Source of the DNA: an uncultured Pseudomonadales bacterium
GTDB taxonomy: Bacteria > Pseudomonadota > Gammaproteobacteria > Pseudomonadales > Azotimanducaceae
DNA length: 64,000 nucleotides
NCBI GenBank assembly: GCA_937921865.1
Contig: CAKZWF010000020.1
Coordinates: 1 to 64,000 of the forward strand
Direction of reading: 5' to 3'
Shown here: positions 28,437 to 37,675 of the stretch, one piece after another
How the letters are laid out: each line of letters begins with the position of its first letter
Position numbering within the stretch: the stretch's first letter is position 1
Position numbers and translations under genes: made by a program
The notes under the pieces: model-generated
Databases searched by the model: none
Seen by the model: only the letters and a program-made list of their open reading frames with translations
Told to the model about the DNA's origin: nothing

Positions 28437-29486
28437 ATGGTGAACGAATCTATGCGTCTGGCGATTGAAATTGGTCCGGCTCGCGCTGACAACCTCAAGT
28501 CGGTGGTGGCGTGGGTGCGCCATGCCGAACGGCTGGGTGTTGCAATGGCATTTTCAGCCGAAGCCTGGTGGAGCGACTCGGCGACCGTGCTCGGTTATCT
28601 AGCCGCCAGTACCGAACGTATCCGGCTGGCTACCGGCATCATGCAGACGACTGCCCGGGTACCGGCGATGACTGCAATGACAGCGTTGACGCTGCATGAC
28701 CTCAGCGGTGGTCGGTTTGTGCTCGGTCTTGGAGCCAGCGGTCCCCAGGTGGTTGAGGGTCTGCACGGGATCCGCTACCAGATGCCGTTGGCTCGCCTGC
28801 AGGAAACAGTCGACATCTGTCGGATGGTTTTTGCCGGAGAGAAGGTACGCTACGAAGGCAAAGTCTTTCAGCTGCCGTTGCCGGATAGTGAAGGCAAAGT
28901 GCTGCGGGTAGCCCATGATCCGGTCGACATTCCGATTTATCTCGCCACGCTGGGTCCCCGATCACTGACCTACACCGGCCAGGCGGCCAACGGCTGGCTT
29001 GGCACATCGTTTTCACCAGATCATCCTGATGCCCACCTGCGCTACCTGGAAGCAGGGGCTGCACAGTCCGGGCGTAGTTTGAGCGAACTGGATCTGTGTG
29101 TTTCTGTGCGAGTGGAAATCGGCGACGATGTCGATGAGATGATTGCACGCCGCAAGCAGGGTGTAGCGTTCAACATGGGCGGCATGGGATCTGCGACGAC
29201 TAACTTTTACAACGACGCATTTCAGCGTGCGGGATTTGTCGATGATGCCCGGGCTATTCAGTCACTGTGGCTGGCGGGTAAGCGTGAACAAGCCGCTCTT
29301 CGGGTTCCGGATGCGATGGTGACGGAGTTTCAGGCACTTGGCACTCGGGAAATGGTGGCCGAAAGGCTGCGCAGGTATCGGGATGCTGGCGTCACAACTG
29401 TGAAGCTCGGTCTGGACAGTGCCCCTCAAGGCAAACAACGTTTTGAGTTACTAGAGAATATTGTCGACCTGATGGAGGGTCTCTGA
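28437..29486 (+). CDS. LLM-class F420-dependent oxidoreductase (third copy, Mer-like)
   Basis: This 349-aa luciferase-like protein has features of the methylenetetrahydromethanopterin reductase/F420 group: an N-terminal AIEIGPARADN strand, GGRFVLGLGASGPQVVEG and a VDIPIYLATLGPRSL strand. Members with this pattern use F420 for hydride transfer. It starts 21 bp after the kinase gene and its stop shares a base with the next start (TGATG), so it belongs to the operon that begins with the molybdenum enzyme. An internal ATG at 28452 is an alternative start. Confidence 0.82.
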   Translation: MVNESMRLAIEIGPARADNLKSVVAWVRHAERLGVAMAFSAEAWWSDSATVLGYLAASTERIRLATGIMQTTARVPAMTAMTALTLHDLSGGRFVLGLGASGPQVVEGLHGIRYQMPLARLQETVDICRMVFAGEKVRYEGKVFQLPLPDSEGKVLRVAHDPVDIPIYLATLGPRSLTYTGQAANGWLGTSFSPDHPDAHLRYLEAGAAQSGRSLSELDLCVSVRVEIGDDVDEMIARRKQGVAFNMGGMGSATTNFYNDAFQRAGFVDDARAIQSLWLAGKREQAALRVPDAMVTEFQALGTREMVAERLRRYRDAGVTTVKLGLDSAPQGKQRFELLENIVDLMEGL

Positions 29487-30118
29487 TGAAGCTTTACATG
29501 GTGCCGCTGGCGCCGAATCCGACCAAAGTCATGCTCTACATTGCCGAACGTGCGGAAATGGGCACCGAAATGGACATTGAGCAGATCGTGGTCAACACGG
29601 TAAAGGGACGGCATCGCGAGCCTGAACATCTCGCCCGAAACCCATTCGGCACGGTGCCGGTTCTGGAACTGGACGATGGCACTTACCTGGTGGAATCGCT
29701 GGCGATCATTGAGTATCTGGAAGACCGTTTCCCATTCAGTGCTCTGCTCGGAGAAGATGCGGAATTGCGAGGGAGAGCGCGGGATGTGGAGCGAATCATC
29801 GATCTGCGTATTGCCGGGCCGATGGGCAGCTACGGTCATGCGAAAAATTCCCCGTTGGGGCGCCCGCCTGATCCTGAGCTTGCGCAGCGGATGAAGGACA
29901 GCGTCCAGGTCCCGCTGGACTATCTGGAATCGCTGCTGGCAGACGGCCGCCCGCTGCTGCTGGGGGAGCGGGTGTCAATTGCCGATTGCACATTGCAGGC
30001 TTCACTGCAGTTCTTAAGGTATGTTGAAGCGGATCTGTTCGGCGATCGGCCACTGCTGCGCGCCTGGGACGAACGCTACCGGGCACGGCCTGCAGCACAG
30101 AAGGTGCTGCGATGGTAA
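29486..30118 (+). CDS. glutathione S-transferase-like protein
   Basis: This 210-aa protein has a thioredoxin-fold N-terminus (KLYMVPLAPNPTKVMLYIAE) with a glutathione-site PVLELDDGTYLVES motif and an all-helical C-terminus with VSIADCTL. It is of the bacterial GST type that conjugates or reduces electrophiles or opens rings. Its place as the last gene of the molybdenum enzyme operon suggests detoxification or turnover of an aromatic or halogenated compound (inference). The start overlaps the LLM stop. Confidence 0.85.
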   Translation: MKLYMVPLAPNPTKVMLYIAERAEMGTEMDIEQIVVNTVKGRHREPEHLARNPFGTVPVLELDDGTYLVESLAIIEYLEDRFPFSALLGEDAELRGRARDVERIIDLRIAGPMGSYGHAKNSPLGRPPDPELAQRMKDSVQVPLDYLESLLADGRPLLLGERVSIADCTLQASLQFLRYVEADLFGDRPLLRAWDERYRARPAAQKVLRW

Positions 30119-30166
30119 TCGCTTAGAGAGGCCGAGGTCTCTTTCTGCGCTGTTTGCGGAGTACCC

Positions 30167-31348
30167 TCAGCGCGTGCTGAGGGCTGCTACCAGTGCGTTG
30201 TACAGCGCATCCTGGAGTTCGAAACCACCATCTGCTTCATCTCTTGCGCTGTGTAATGCGATCACGACTTTCTCGGCGGCATTGACATGGATCCCCTGAC
30301 CGAAGATGCCTGAAGCATCGTAGCTCCCATCCGGTTTCAGCCACCAGAAATAGCCATAGTAGTCGGCGCCTTTAGAAGGCTTAGTGGATTGCGCCATCCA
30401 GCCTGCCGGCAGAATACGGGTGCCGGCTGGTGTTACCCCGTTGTTCATCGCAAACAGTCCCAGCCGACCATAATCCTGCAGTGTGGCGTTGATACAGCAA
30501 CCACCGAATTCGCCGCCGCCGGGTTCGGTAAGCTGCCAGCTTGCATCATCCGCCATGCCGAAGGGTTGCCAGATTTTTTCGGTGAGATAGGTGGACAGGT
30601 TGTTGCCAATTGCGGAACGAAGCAGCGTCCCGGCGAGATTGGTTTCTGCCGAGTTGTAGTTGAAGATTTCCCCTGGTGCAGCTTTGCGTGGTTTGTGTCG
30701 CAGCTGTTCGTAGAGGGAAAGCGTTGCCCATTCGACTGTCGCGATATCAGACTTCGGATCCGCGTAGTCTTCGTTCCATTCCACCCCGGAAGACATCTGC
30801 AGCAGGTTGCCGATTGTTACCTCAGCATAAGATGAATCTTTCAGACGGGGCAGGTAATCGACGGCCATTTCGTCAACGTTTTTGATATAGCCGTCTTCAA
30901 TGGCCGCACCGATCAGCATGGACACCACGGATTTGGATACGGAAAAGGATACCCATCGAGATTGCGCGTTGTTACCCAGCCCATAACGCTCATAGACGAT
31001 CACGCCGTCTTTGATCACCAGGAGTCCGGCAACTTTGGCTTGGTCGAAATACTCGTCCACAGTCATCCGAACATCGCCATGTTCGATTTCGACTCCGCCC
31101 AGGTCCTGCAGTGAAGTTGGTAGACTCAGCGGCGCCTCACTGGCGTTGATTGTTCTGGTTGGAAACAGCGCGTCGATGTTGCGGAATCCGGCGATCTTCT
31201 GTTCGGAGTTCCAGAACAGAATGCTGGATTCCGCTGCTGCGAAATGTGCGGCGTCATCAGCAGCGGTGGGTGCAGACTCTGACCAGGCGCTTACGGCCAG
31301 CACACTGCCGAACAGCAACGTGGCGATCTGACTGATCGGGTGGTTCAT
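30167..31348 (-). CDS. beta-lactamase-family serine hydrolase, exported
   Basis: This 393-aa class C-like hydrolase has a signal peptide ([15 protein letters not shown]). The nucleophile tetrad is SVSK (S136-K139) and YNSAETN supplies the tyrosine/asparagine. Such proteins act as esterases, D-aminopeptidases or lactam hydrolases; sequence alone does not tell which. An 8-bp hairpin at 30164-30183 overlaps its end. It is convergent with the glutathione transferase. Confidence 0.85.
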   Translation of the reverse strand: MNHPISQIATLLFGSVLAVSAWSESAPTAADDAAHFAAAESSILFWNSEQKIAGFRNIDALFPTRTINASEAPLSLPTSLQDLGGVEIEHGDVRMTVDEYFDQAKVAGLLVIKDGVIVYERYGLGNNAQSRWVSFSVSKSVVSMLIGAAIEDGYIKNVDEMAVDYLPRLKDSSYAEVTIGNLLQMSSGVEWNEDYADPKSDIATVEWATLSLYEQLRHKPRKAAPGEIFNYNSAETNLAGTLLRSAIGNNLSTYLTEKIWQPFGMADDASWQLTEPGGGEFGGCCINATLQDYGRLGLFAMNNGVTPAGTRILPAGWMAQSTKPSKGADYYGYFWWLKPDGSYDASGIFGQGIHVNAAEKVVIALHSARDEADGGFELQDALYNALVAALSTR

Positions 31349-31494
31349 CGAGGAAGTTCCTGCGGGCTGGATGGATCAGCCTACTTAGACAGGGTGGGAG
31401 TAACAAGCGGTCCAGGATTGCGCTGATACTGAGATTGGCCCATCTGTGGCATGCTCAACGCGCACAGATCTTCAGTATGGGAAGCGACGACAAC

Positions 31495-32346
31495 ATGACA
31501 GGTGCTACGGTAGAACTGCTCAGGAACACGATAGATGCGGCCTGGGATGCGCAAACCTCAGGCCGGGATCCTGATCAGCAGGAGGCTCATGAAGCGGTCG
31601 CAGCAGCCCTGAAGCTGCTCGACTCCGGAGCTTTGCGGGTGGCGGAAAAAGTCGATGATTCCTGGGTGGTGCAGCAATGGCTGAAGAAAGCTGTGTTGCT
31701 GAGTTTCACCCAAAACGAGATGCAGACGCTGTCAGGAGGACCCGGTGGTGGCAGCTGGTGGGATAAGGTGCCTTCGAAGTTTGCCGACTGGCAGGCGGGT
31801 GATTTTGCCCAGGCCGGGTTTCGAGCTGTCCCGCCAGCTACGGTGCGCTATTCAGCGTATGTGGCTCCGAGCGTGGTGCTGATGCCGAGTTTCGTTAATG
31901 TTGGTGCCTACGTAGACAGCGGCACGATGATTGATACCTGGGCGACGGTTGGGTCGTGCGCGCAGATAGGTAAAAACTGCCACATCTCAGGCGGTGTTGG
32001 CATTGCCGGTGTGCTGGAGCCGCTGCAGAGCGAGCCGGTAATCATTGAAGATGACTGTTTTATCGGTGCCCGTTCGGAAGTGGCGGAGGGCGTCATAGTC
32101 GAGCAGGGGTCTGTGCTGTCGATGGGCGTTTATATCGGAGCTTCCACTAAGCTGGTCTATCGGGACTCCGGTGAGATCATTACTGGTCGGGTTCCCGCCT
32201 ACTCTGTAGTGGTGCCGGGTACCCTGGGCGGCGGTCAGCGCCCAGATGGCAGCATCATTCCCAGCCTGTATTGCGCGGTAATTATCAAACAGGTCGATGC
32301 ACGCACTCGCTCGAAAACTTCGATTAACGATCTGTTAAGGGACTAA
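31495..32346 (+). CDS. dapD: 2,3,4,5-tetrahydropyridine-2,6-dicarboxylate N-succinyltransferase
   Basis: This enzyme of the succinylase branch of lysine/diaminopimelate synthesis transfers succinyl from succinyl-CoA. The 283-aa protein is close to the E. coli length (274). It shows the [25 protein letters not shown]-terminal region and left-handed beta-helix repeats with [34 protein letters not shown] and [11 protein letters not shown]. The ATG at 31495 fits the family start; ATG 31477 is an alternative. It is followed after four bases by a P-loop gene. Confidence 0.93.
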   Translation: MTGATVELLRNTIDAAWDAQTSGRDPDQQEAHEAVAAALKLLDSGALRVAEKVDDSWVVQQWLKKAVLLSFTQNEMQTLSGGPGGGSWWDKVPSKFADWQAGDFAQAGFRAVPPATVRYSAYVAPSVVLMPSFVNVGAYVDSGTMIDTWATVGSCAQIGKNCHISGGVGIAGVLEPLQSEPVIIEDDCFIGARSEVAEGVIVEQGSVLSMGVYIGASTKLVYRDSGEIITGRVPAYSVVVPGTLGGGQRPDGSIIPSLYCAVIIKQVDARTRSKTSINDLLRD

Positions 32347-32350
32347 ACAA

Positions 32351-32980
32351 TTGGCTGGAGTGCGCACCGGGACACAGGGCGAGCGGCCGAAAGTTCTTCT
32401 GATCGGCGGTGTTTCCCATCTGGGAAAGTCAACAATGGCTCAGCGCCTCGCGGCTGAACTCGGCTGGCGGTATCTTACAACCGATCAACTGGCGAGGCAC
32501 CCCGGACGGCCATGGCGCAACGACGGCAGTTCTCTACCGGCAGATGTCATTGACCATTACTCTCAGCTGTCGACAGCACAGCTGGTCGAATCGGTTCTTG
32601 CGCACTATCAGAACAATGTCTGGCCGATCATCGAAGCGATCGTCCGGTCGCATGTGAACAATCCTTACGATCCAAGTCTGGTGCTAGAAGGTTCTGCAAT
32701 TTGGCCGGAGGCGGTGGCCGCGGCGGCATTCGACCGAGTCGGATTTGTTTGTCTCAGTGCTTCAGATGCTTTCATTCGCAAACGAATACACGACAGCAGT
32801 GGCTTTGAAAACAAGCCCTCGGACGAACAGTCGCTCATTCGGTCTTTTGTGGATAGAACGCTTGCGCTCAGTGAGGCAACCAAGGGTGCTGTTCGCGATG
32901 TCGGGGTGCCGTCAGTTGATGTAGAAGAACCCCATGCTTATCAGGATCTGATCAACGTCTCCAGTCAGCTGCTTTTCTGA
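32351..32980 (+). CDS. P-loop ATP-binding protein, 2-phosphoglycerate-kinase-like
   Basis: This 209-aa protein has the Walker A-type GGVSHLGKSTMAQRL near residue 19 (an unusual GxxxLGKST), a DQLARHPGRPWRND segment and a lid with RKRIHDSSGFENK. The fold is an AAA/kinase P-loop type and the GGVSHLGKST motif resembles small 2-phosphoglycerate kinase-like proteins, but I cannot assign the substrate. It starts with TTG four bases after the dapD stop (GTG 32360 is an alternative), so the two are probably co-translated. Confidence 0.68.
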   Translation: MAGVRTGTQGERPKVLLIGGVSHLGKSTMAQRLAAELGWRYLTTDQLARHPGRPWRNDGSSLPADVIDHYSQLSTAQLVESVLAHYQNNVWPIIEAIVRSHVNNPYDPSLVLEGSAIWPEAVAAAAFDRVGFVCLSASDAFIRKRIHDSSGFENKPSDEQSLIRSFVDRTLALSEATKGAVRDVGVPSVDVEEPHAYQDLINVSSQLLF

Positions 32981-33026
32981 AGGCCAAATGTCCTTGATGT
33001 GAGTCCGGGTGCCTCGGACCTGCTGT

Positions 33027-34178
33027 TCAGAACAGGCTGTTGTGGACCATGGCTTCGTTGCTGGTTCGGGATTCTTTGATGCACCGAGCCAGCACCGGAA
33101 GGCCTTCTGCGATCTGTTGTTCGGTCAGGTGGCCGAAGGCCAGTCGCAGATAAGGTACATCGGCATTGCGATAGTGAAATGCCACACCAGGCAGATACGC
33201 AAAGCCGTTCGCCTGGGTACGTTTCCACAGTTCTTTGCGGTCGACGTCGTCTGGTAGTCGCATCCAGATGAACAGACCACCTTCAGGTTTTGACCAGACA
33301 CACAGATCTGCAAGATGCTCATCGAGACCATCCAGAACCTGATCGCGTTTCTTCAACAGCGCTTCGTTACCAAATTTGGTGTGAGTCCATACGCCGTCTT
33401 TGTAGAACTCTGCGACGATCGCCGCGGCGAGGGTATTGCTGCCTGCGTCATGGCGCCGCGCCAGCAGTTTGTCGAGCATGGGCGGTTTCGCCAGGAAATA
33501 GCCGAGCCGCAGTCCGGGCGCGAGAATTTTCGACAGCGAGCAGAGGTAGATCTGTCGGGGATCGTCGTCCAGAGCGTAGAGTGCCGGCTGCAACTCACCT
33601 TCATAGTAGACGTCGGCGTAACAGTTGTCTTCCACTACTGGCACATCGAATTGCCGGGCAATGTTGATCAACTCCAGACGTCTGGTTTTCGGCATCGTGA
33701 AACCGGTGGGGTTCTGGTAGGTACTGATCGTATAGATGAATTTTGCCGGTTTGCCGGAATCCTGAAGCCGCTGGAGTTCTGTTGTCAGTGTGTCCAGACA
33801 CATGCCATCCGGAGTGAGTTTCACGCCGGTCATCTCCAGGCCGAGACTGCGATAGGCTGACAGGGTGCCCGGATAGCTGTATTCCTCGACGATGATGCTG
33901 TCACCGCGCTCGGCCAGGGCTTCACCACACAGGGTAACTGCCTGCATGGAACCATTGGTCAGCACAATGTGGTCCGGGTCGACGACAACACCTTCGCGGT
34001 CCGATTCGCGTTGGGCCATGGCCTCACGCAGTGGCGCGAAGCCCAGCTTGCCAGGGTAGTCGTTCAGGGCTTCTGCCTCCCGGGCGATCACATCGCTGGC
34101 TGCTTTCTGAAGCGCGGCGATCGGAAAGGTCTCAGGGTTTGAGCGGCCGCTGCCGAAGTCGTAGATAATCTCAGACAT
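33027..34178 (-). CDS. PLP-dependent aminotransferase class I/II (aminoadipate-type)
   Basis: This 383-aa fold-type I aminotransferase has the Schiff-base lysine in YLCSLSKILAPGLRLGY and the early DYPGKLGFAPLREAMA region, followed by VVEDNCYADVYYEG. This is the catalytic domain without the GntR-type DNA-binding head of MocR regulators, as in LysN/AlaA-like enzymes. It ends eight bases inside the start region of the neighbouring TIM-barrel gene and belongs to the same leftward operon. The substrate pair is unknown. Confidence 0.87.
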   Translation of the reverse strand: MSEIIYDFGSGRSNPETFPIAALQKAASDVIAREAEALNDYPGKLGFAPLREAMAQRESDREGVVVDPDHIVLTNGSMQAVTLCGEALAERGDSIIVEEYSYPGTLSAYRSLGLEMTGVKLTPDGMCLDTLTTELQRLQDSGKPAKFIYTISTYQNPTGFTMPKTRRLELINIARQFDVPVVEDNCYADVYYEGELQPALYALDDDPRQIYLCSLSKILAPGLRLGYFLAKPPMLDKLLARRHDAGSNTLAAAIVAEFYKDGVWTHTKFGNEALLKKRDQVLDGLDEHLADLCVWSKPEGGLFIWMRLPDDVDRKELWKRTQANGFAYLPGVAFHYRNADVPYLRLAFGHLTEQQIAEGLPVLARCIKESRTSNEAMVHNSLF

Positions 34179-34926
34179 TGCCAGATCCTAAAGCGTTGTT
34201 GGTCATGAACTGATAGCTGTCGCGCACGGCGGCCATCATATCCGTATCACACTTGTCGAACTCGATTACCAGCCACTCCAGTGTCTGCGAGTCTGCGGCC
34301 GCGACCACTTCGGGAATGTTGATGACGCCAGAGCCTAAGGCCAGGTTGGCAGCATCTTTGATCAGCGGACCGTCTTTGATATGCAGCAGAGGTGTCCGGT
34401 CGCGTACCCGCGCAACTTCTGTCGCAGGATCGCAGTTGCCGAAGTTTGCCGCCCAGTAGGTGTCGAGCTCGAACAGCACCTCGGGCACCAGGCGCTGAAA
34501 ATGGTGGTAGCCGGGTTCCCCATCGATCAGTTCGAATTCCCACCAGTGGTTGTGCAGTGCCAGCTCGATGTCCGCGTCAGCCAGCTGGTCGAGCAGCTTC
34601 TGCGTCGCCTCGGCAGTCTTCTCGATGGCAGCCATGTCTTTGAAGTCATCCGGCATGTAGCCGCCGACTGCGCGCTTCAGACCCAGAGCGCTCAAGGTAT
34701 CGATCAGTTCCTGGGGCTCGGTGCGGTTTGCCCAGGGGTAATGACTCGAGGAAATTCGCATACCGAGGTCTTCAACCTGAGCTCGGAATTCTGCCGGTGA
34801 TTTCCCGAAGAGATGGAAAGGCTCAACGCCTTTGAAACCGATGTCAGCCAGAGCGCTGAGGACGGCGTCGAAGTCAGTTGCGCTCTGTTCGCGTAATGAA
34901 TACAGCTGAACGGATAGCGGAGTCAT
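34171..34926 (-). CDS. sugar phosphate isomerase/epimerase-like TIM-barrel protein
   Basis: This 251-aa protein begins SVQLYSLREQSATDFDAVLSAL, has metal-binding-like residues in ALHNHWWEFEL and ELDTYWAANFG, and ends with a TIM-barrel strand. It is of the IolE/xylose-isomerase-like AP-endonuclease-2 type. Between a dehydrogenase of the Gfo/Idh family and an aminotransferase it probably isomerises a sugar or inositol-related substrate (inference). Its start overlaps the end of the oxidoreductase at 34923 by four bases (ATGA). Confidence 0.83.
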   Translation of the reverse strand: MTPLSVQLYSLREQSATDFDAVLSALADIGFKGVEPFHLFGKSPAEFRAQVEDLGMRISSSHYPWANRTEPQELIDTLSALGLKRAVGGYMPDDFKDMAAIEKTAEATQKLLDQLADADIELALHNHWWEFELIDGEPGYHHFQRLVPEVLFELDTYWAANFGNCDPATEVARVRDRTPLLHIKDGPLIKDAANLALGSGVINIPEVVAAADSQTLEWLVIEFDKCDTDMMAAVRDSYQFMTNNALGSGNV

Positions 34927-35972
34927 ATCATGACCTCTCTGCCGCTGGCAGACGATTGATAGATGGCGTCGAGAATTTTCTGCACGGCCAGTGCCTGGTC
35001 GACTGTGACCAGGGCGGCTTCGCGACCCAGCAGGACATTGATGAAATGTGTTGCCCGGTTGCAGTGCGGGAAGGGTAGCTCAGGGCTGCTGGCGCCCTGG
35101 ATGATCTGATAGCCGCCGTCTGCACCATCACGAAACAGCTGGTCTGCATAAATCGCCATGCCAGCGTTTTCGCCGTAAATCAGCACATCGTGTTCGTTGG
35201 CGCTGGGCTGATGCAGCGCCCAGGCGGCCTCCAGAGTAATTACCTGGCCGCCATCAAGCCGGATCATCGCGGTGGCGAAGTCGTCGACATCAAAGTTCTC
35301 ATATTCCCGCTCAGACCGGCCCCAGCCGCCTTCACCCAGGCCGCGATTACCGAAGCGGGTAAAAGCGGCCCCACTGACAGAGACCGGACTAAAATTGTCG
35401 AGCACATGCAGCGCGACATCGAGTACGTGTACGCCGATATCAAGCAGGGCGCCGCCACCGGCGGTGTCTTTGTTGGTAAACCAGCTGCCCATTCGCGGGA
35501 TCCCCTGGCGTCGGCGCCAGTAGGCTTTGACATGATAGATATTGCCAAACGTGCCGGCGTCAGCCAACAGCCGGGCGCGTTGGACGTTACGTTCAAAACG
35601 CTGGTTCATGCCGAGGAACAGTGTTCGATTGCTGGCCTGCGCCGCTGCAGCGATGCGCTGTGCGGCTGCCAGATCGATCGCGAAAGGTTTGTCCAGCATC
35701 AGGTGTTTGCCGCTGTCTAGCACTGAACAGGCGACTTCTTCGTGGAACTTGTTGGGTACAGCGACATAGACCGCGTCCAGGTCGTCGCGGGCAATCAGAG
35801 TGCCCGGGTGATCGGCGACGTCGGCGGAGAATTTCTCTGCCAGATCGCTGGCGCGGTCATGGTTGAGGTCAGCGACAGCAACAATTTCCGCGTCCGGGTG
35901 GCGGGAAAAATCCCGTGCGGTCAAACGGCCAATTTCTCCGGCGCCGATCACGCCAAGACGAATTTTCGACAT
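34923..35972 (-). CDS. Gfo/Idh/MocA-family oxidoreductase
   Basis: This 349-aa NAD(P)-dependent sugar or inositol dehydrogenase has a Rossmann GVIGAGEIG near residue 8 and the substrate-binding motif MLDKPFAIDL containing the family's DKP-type lysine. The C-terminal beta-sheet domain follows. It is co-directional and overlapping with the TIM-barrel isomerase gene, consistent with consecutive steps of one catabolic route. Confidence 0.87.
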   Translation of the reverse strand: MSKIRLGVIGAGEIGRLTARDFSRHPDAEIVAVADLNHDRASDLAEKFSADVADHPGTLIARDDLDAVYVAVPNKFHEEVACSVLDSGKHLMLDKPFAIDLAAAQRIAAAAQASNRTLFLGMNQRFERNVQRARLLADAGTFGNIYHVKAYWRRRQGIPRMGSWFTNKDTAGGGALLDIGVHVLDVALHVLDNFSPVSVSGAAFTRFGNRGLGEGGWGRSEREYENFDVDDFATAMIRLDGGQVITLEAAWALHQPSANEHDVLIYGENAGMAIYADQLFRDGADGGYQIIQGASSPELPFPHCNRATHFINVLLGREAALVTVDQALAVQKILDAIYQSSASGREVMI

Positions 35973-36061
35973 AAATTTCTCCCCTGGCGAAGACTACCAG
36001 AGTTGCGCGCGTAAGGTCTTCTGCGTCTCCGGGCGGCCCTGAAAGTGCATCCGGAACCGGG

Positions 36062-37138
36062 TTAATTCAGCACCACGGTATCACCTTGAGCGGCGGCGCT
36101 GCGATAGCAGGCAGCGACAATTTCATGGCCGGTGAGCGCGTCGGCAAAGTCCGGTTGTGCCCGGCTACCTTCGACTACAGCCTGTAAAAAGCGCCGATCG
36201 CTCAGACCGCCGAGGCTGCGCAGATCTTCGTTGACTGGTTCCAGGTCCTGTAACGCCATGAATCGCGCCAGCACCTCATCGCTCGACATTGTGATGACTG
36301 GCTGGTCATCGATCTGATAAGAAATCGAGCCGAAGTAATCCTGGTTGGTGGTGAAGCGGGCTCGGTTGAAGAAAACTTCCAATGCTCGGCTGGACTGGCG
36401 TGAGGGCATCGCGTGCCAGACACTGTTCAGAGTGCTGGTGTGACCGCCATGGTGATGGAAGTTCACCACAGCCACATCCTCAATGCCCGGGTGGCCGCTG
36501 ATCTCACGGGTCCGGCAGTTAACTGCGTCGATGTCACCGAACAGTCGCCTCAGCAGATCAACATCGTGGATCGAATGTTCTAGCAGCGTACCGGCACCCG
36601 CTCGATTGACGTCGGCACGCCAGTTGGAGCCATAGTGGTCGCCGGTCGGGAAAAACTGATCGTCGCGCAGGTGCACGGACAGCACCGGGCCATAGTCGTC
36701 AGCCGACATCAGTTGCTGCAGCACTGTGAATACCGGTGAGTAGTTGAGGATCAGGCCAACCTGATTAACGACTCCGGCCTGGTTCACCGCAGCGGCCATC
36801 TGCGTTGCGTCTTCCAGGCTGGTTGCCAGGGGTTTTTCGCAGAAGATGTGTTTCCCTGCGGAAGCTGCCTGATTGACCAGCGCTTTGTGTTCGACGGTCT
36901 CCGTGCAGATATAGACCACGTCGCAGGCTGCAATGACTTCAGCGGCGTCTGCGGTGACCAGTTCACAACCGGCGATGTCGGCGAACGCCCTGGCACGATG
37001 GAGTTCCCGATCACAGGTTGCGTGATAGGCGATGTTGAGAGGCTGGCGAGACAGGGCATCTTTGATATTGCGGGCGTGGAAACGGGCAATGTGACCGCAC
37101 CCGATCAGGCCAAGTTTCAGCGGTGAAGTGTCTGCCAA
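36062..37138 (-). CDS. Gfo/Idh/MocA-family oxidoreductase (second copy)
   Basis: This 358-aa protein is a paralogue of the previous gene. It has GLIGCGHIARFHARN near residue 8 and FCEKPLATS with the EKP-type lysine. By eye the two are distant rather than a recent duplicate. It is 89 bp upstream of the first oxidoreductase gene on the same strand, so one promoter may serve the set 37138 to 33027. The two dehydrogenases may take successive oxidations of a polyol or sugar (inference). Confidence 0.87.
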   Translation of the reverse strand: MADTSPLKLGLIGCGHIARFHARNIKDALSRQPLNIAYHATCDRELHRARAFADIAGCELVTADAAEVIAACDVVYICTETVEHKALVNQAASAGKHIFCEKPLATSLEDATQMAAAVNQAGVVNQVGLILNYSPVFTVLQQLMSADDYGPVLSVHLRDDQFFPTGDHYGSNWRADVNRAGAGTLLEHSIHDVDLLRRLFGDIDAVNCRTREISGHPGIEDVAVVNFHHHGGHTSTLNSVWHAMPSRQSSRALEVFFNRARFTTNQDYFGSISYQIDDQPVITMSSDEVLARFMALQDLEPVNEDLRSLGGLSDRRFLQAVVEGSRAQPDFADALTGHEIVAACYRSAAAQGDTVVLN

Positions 37139-37675
37139 GGTAAGGCTCCTGCGAGATGGACTTCAGGTGTCGCGATGGTGCCATTGTCGTCGCCGGAATC
37201 CTACCGTTCGGCGGTTGATTCGCATGACTTACGTTAGCGCGCCTTGACTTGGCATTGGCCCAGGCGCAGGATGCTCGTCCCGCAAAACAGCTGCGGGCAG
37301 GTTTTTTACAGGGTTCCGTCCGGCGCGACGAGCCAGAGCATTCAGGATTTCGGCACAGAAAGTTTAACTACAGATTTATGAACCCGACCTATCACACATC
37401 CAAGCAACACCAGCCCTCGGCAGTTCTGTCGAGCGTCTGGTCATGCCCGCTGACCCTGCTGGCAGTGAGCGTGTGTGTGTCGGACGCACGTCTGGTCACC
37501 CGCTTTGTCAGCGACATGGTGATTGAGGTGCAGGGAGGCTCTAGCGGATAACTGGGAAAACCACATAAAGGTTTTCTTACAAACCCCGAAGAGCCGCAAG
37601 CCTTCGGGGTTTTTTCGTTTCAGGTATTGCGCAAACGCGCATCGTTTCATTTGAGGCCGGGAGAGGGCTGCAAAA
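37139..37675. other. 537-bp intergenic region with possible small transcript
   Basis: This holds a TTGACT(17 bp)CAGGAT box pair (37244-37272), a first hairpin with T-run (CCCGCA...TGCGGG, then TTTTTT at 37302-37307) and the strong terminator at 37582-37616. A + strand transcript of either about 35 or about 340 nt is implied. A 57-codon frame at 37378-37551 has no ribosome site. No RNA family I know matches. Confidence 0.35.
37582..37616 (+). terminator. rho-independent terminator, possibly bidirectional
   Basis: AACCCCGAAG pairs with CTTCGGGGTT and is followed by TTTTTCG on the + strand. The A-rich run on the upstream side (ACAAACC) gives a weak T-run on the minus strand too. It separates the dehydrogenase genes from the MFS gene and would end the small + transcript discussed in this gap. 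Confidence 0.75.

Noticed and set aside
30164-30183. 8-bp hairpin at the end of the serine hydrolase gene
   Set aside because: No T-run on either strand; I could not call it a terminator.
37378-37551. 57-codon open frame
   Set aside because: No ribosome site and no recognisable features; its length is expected by chance.
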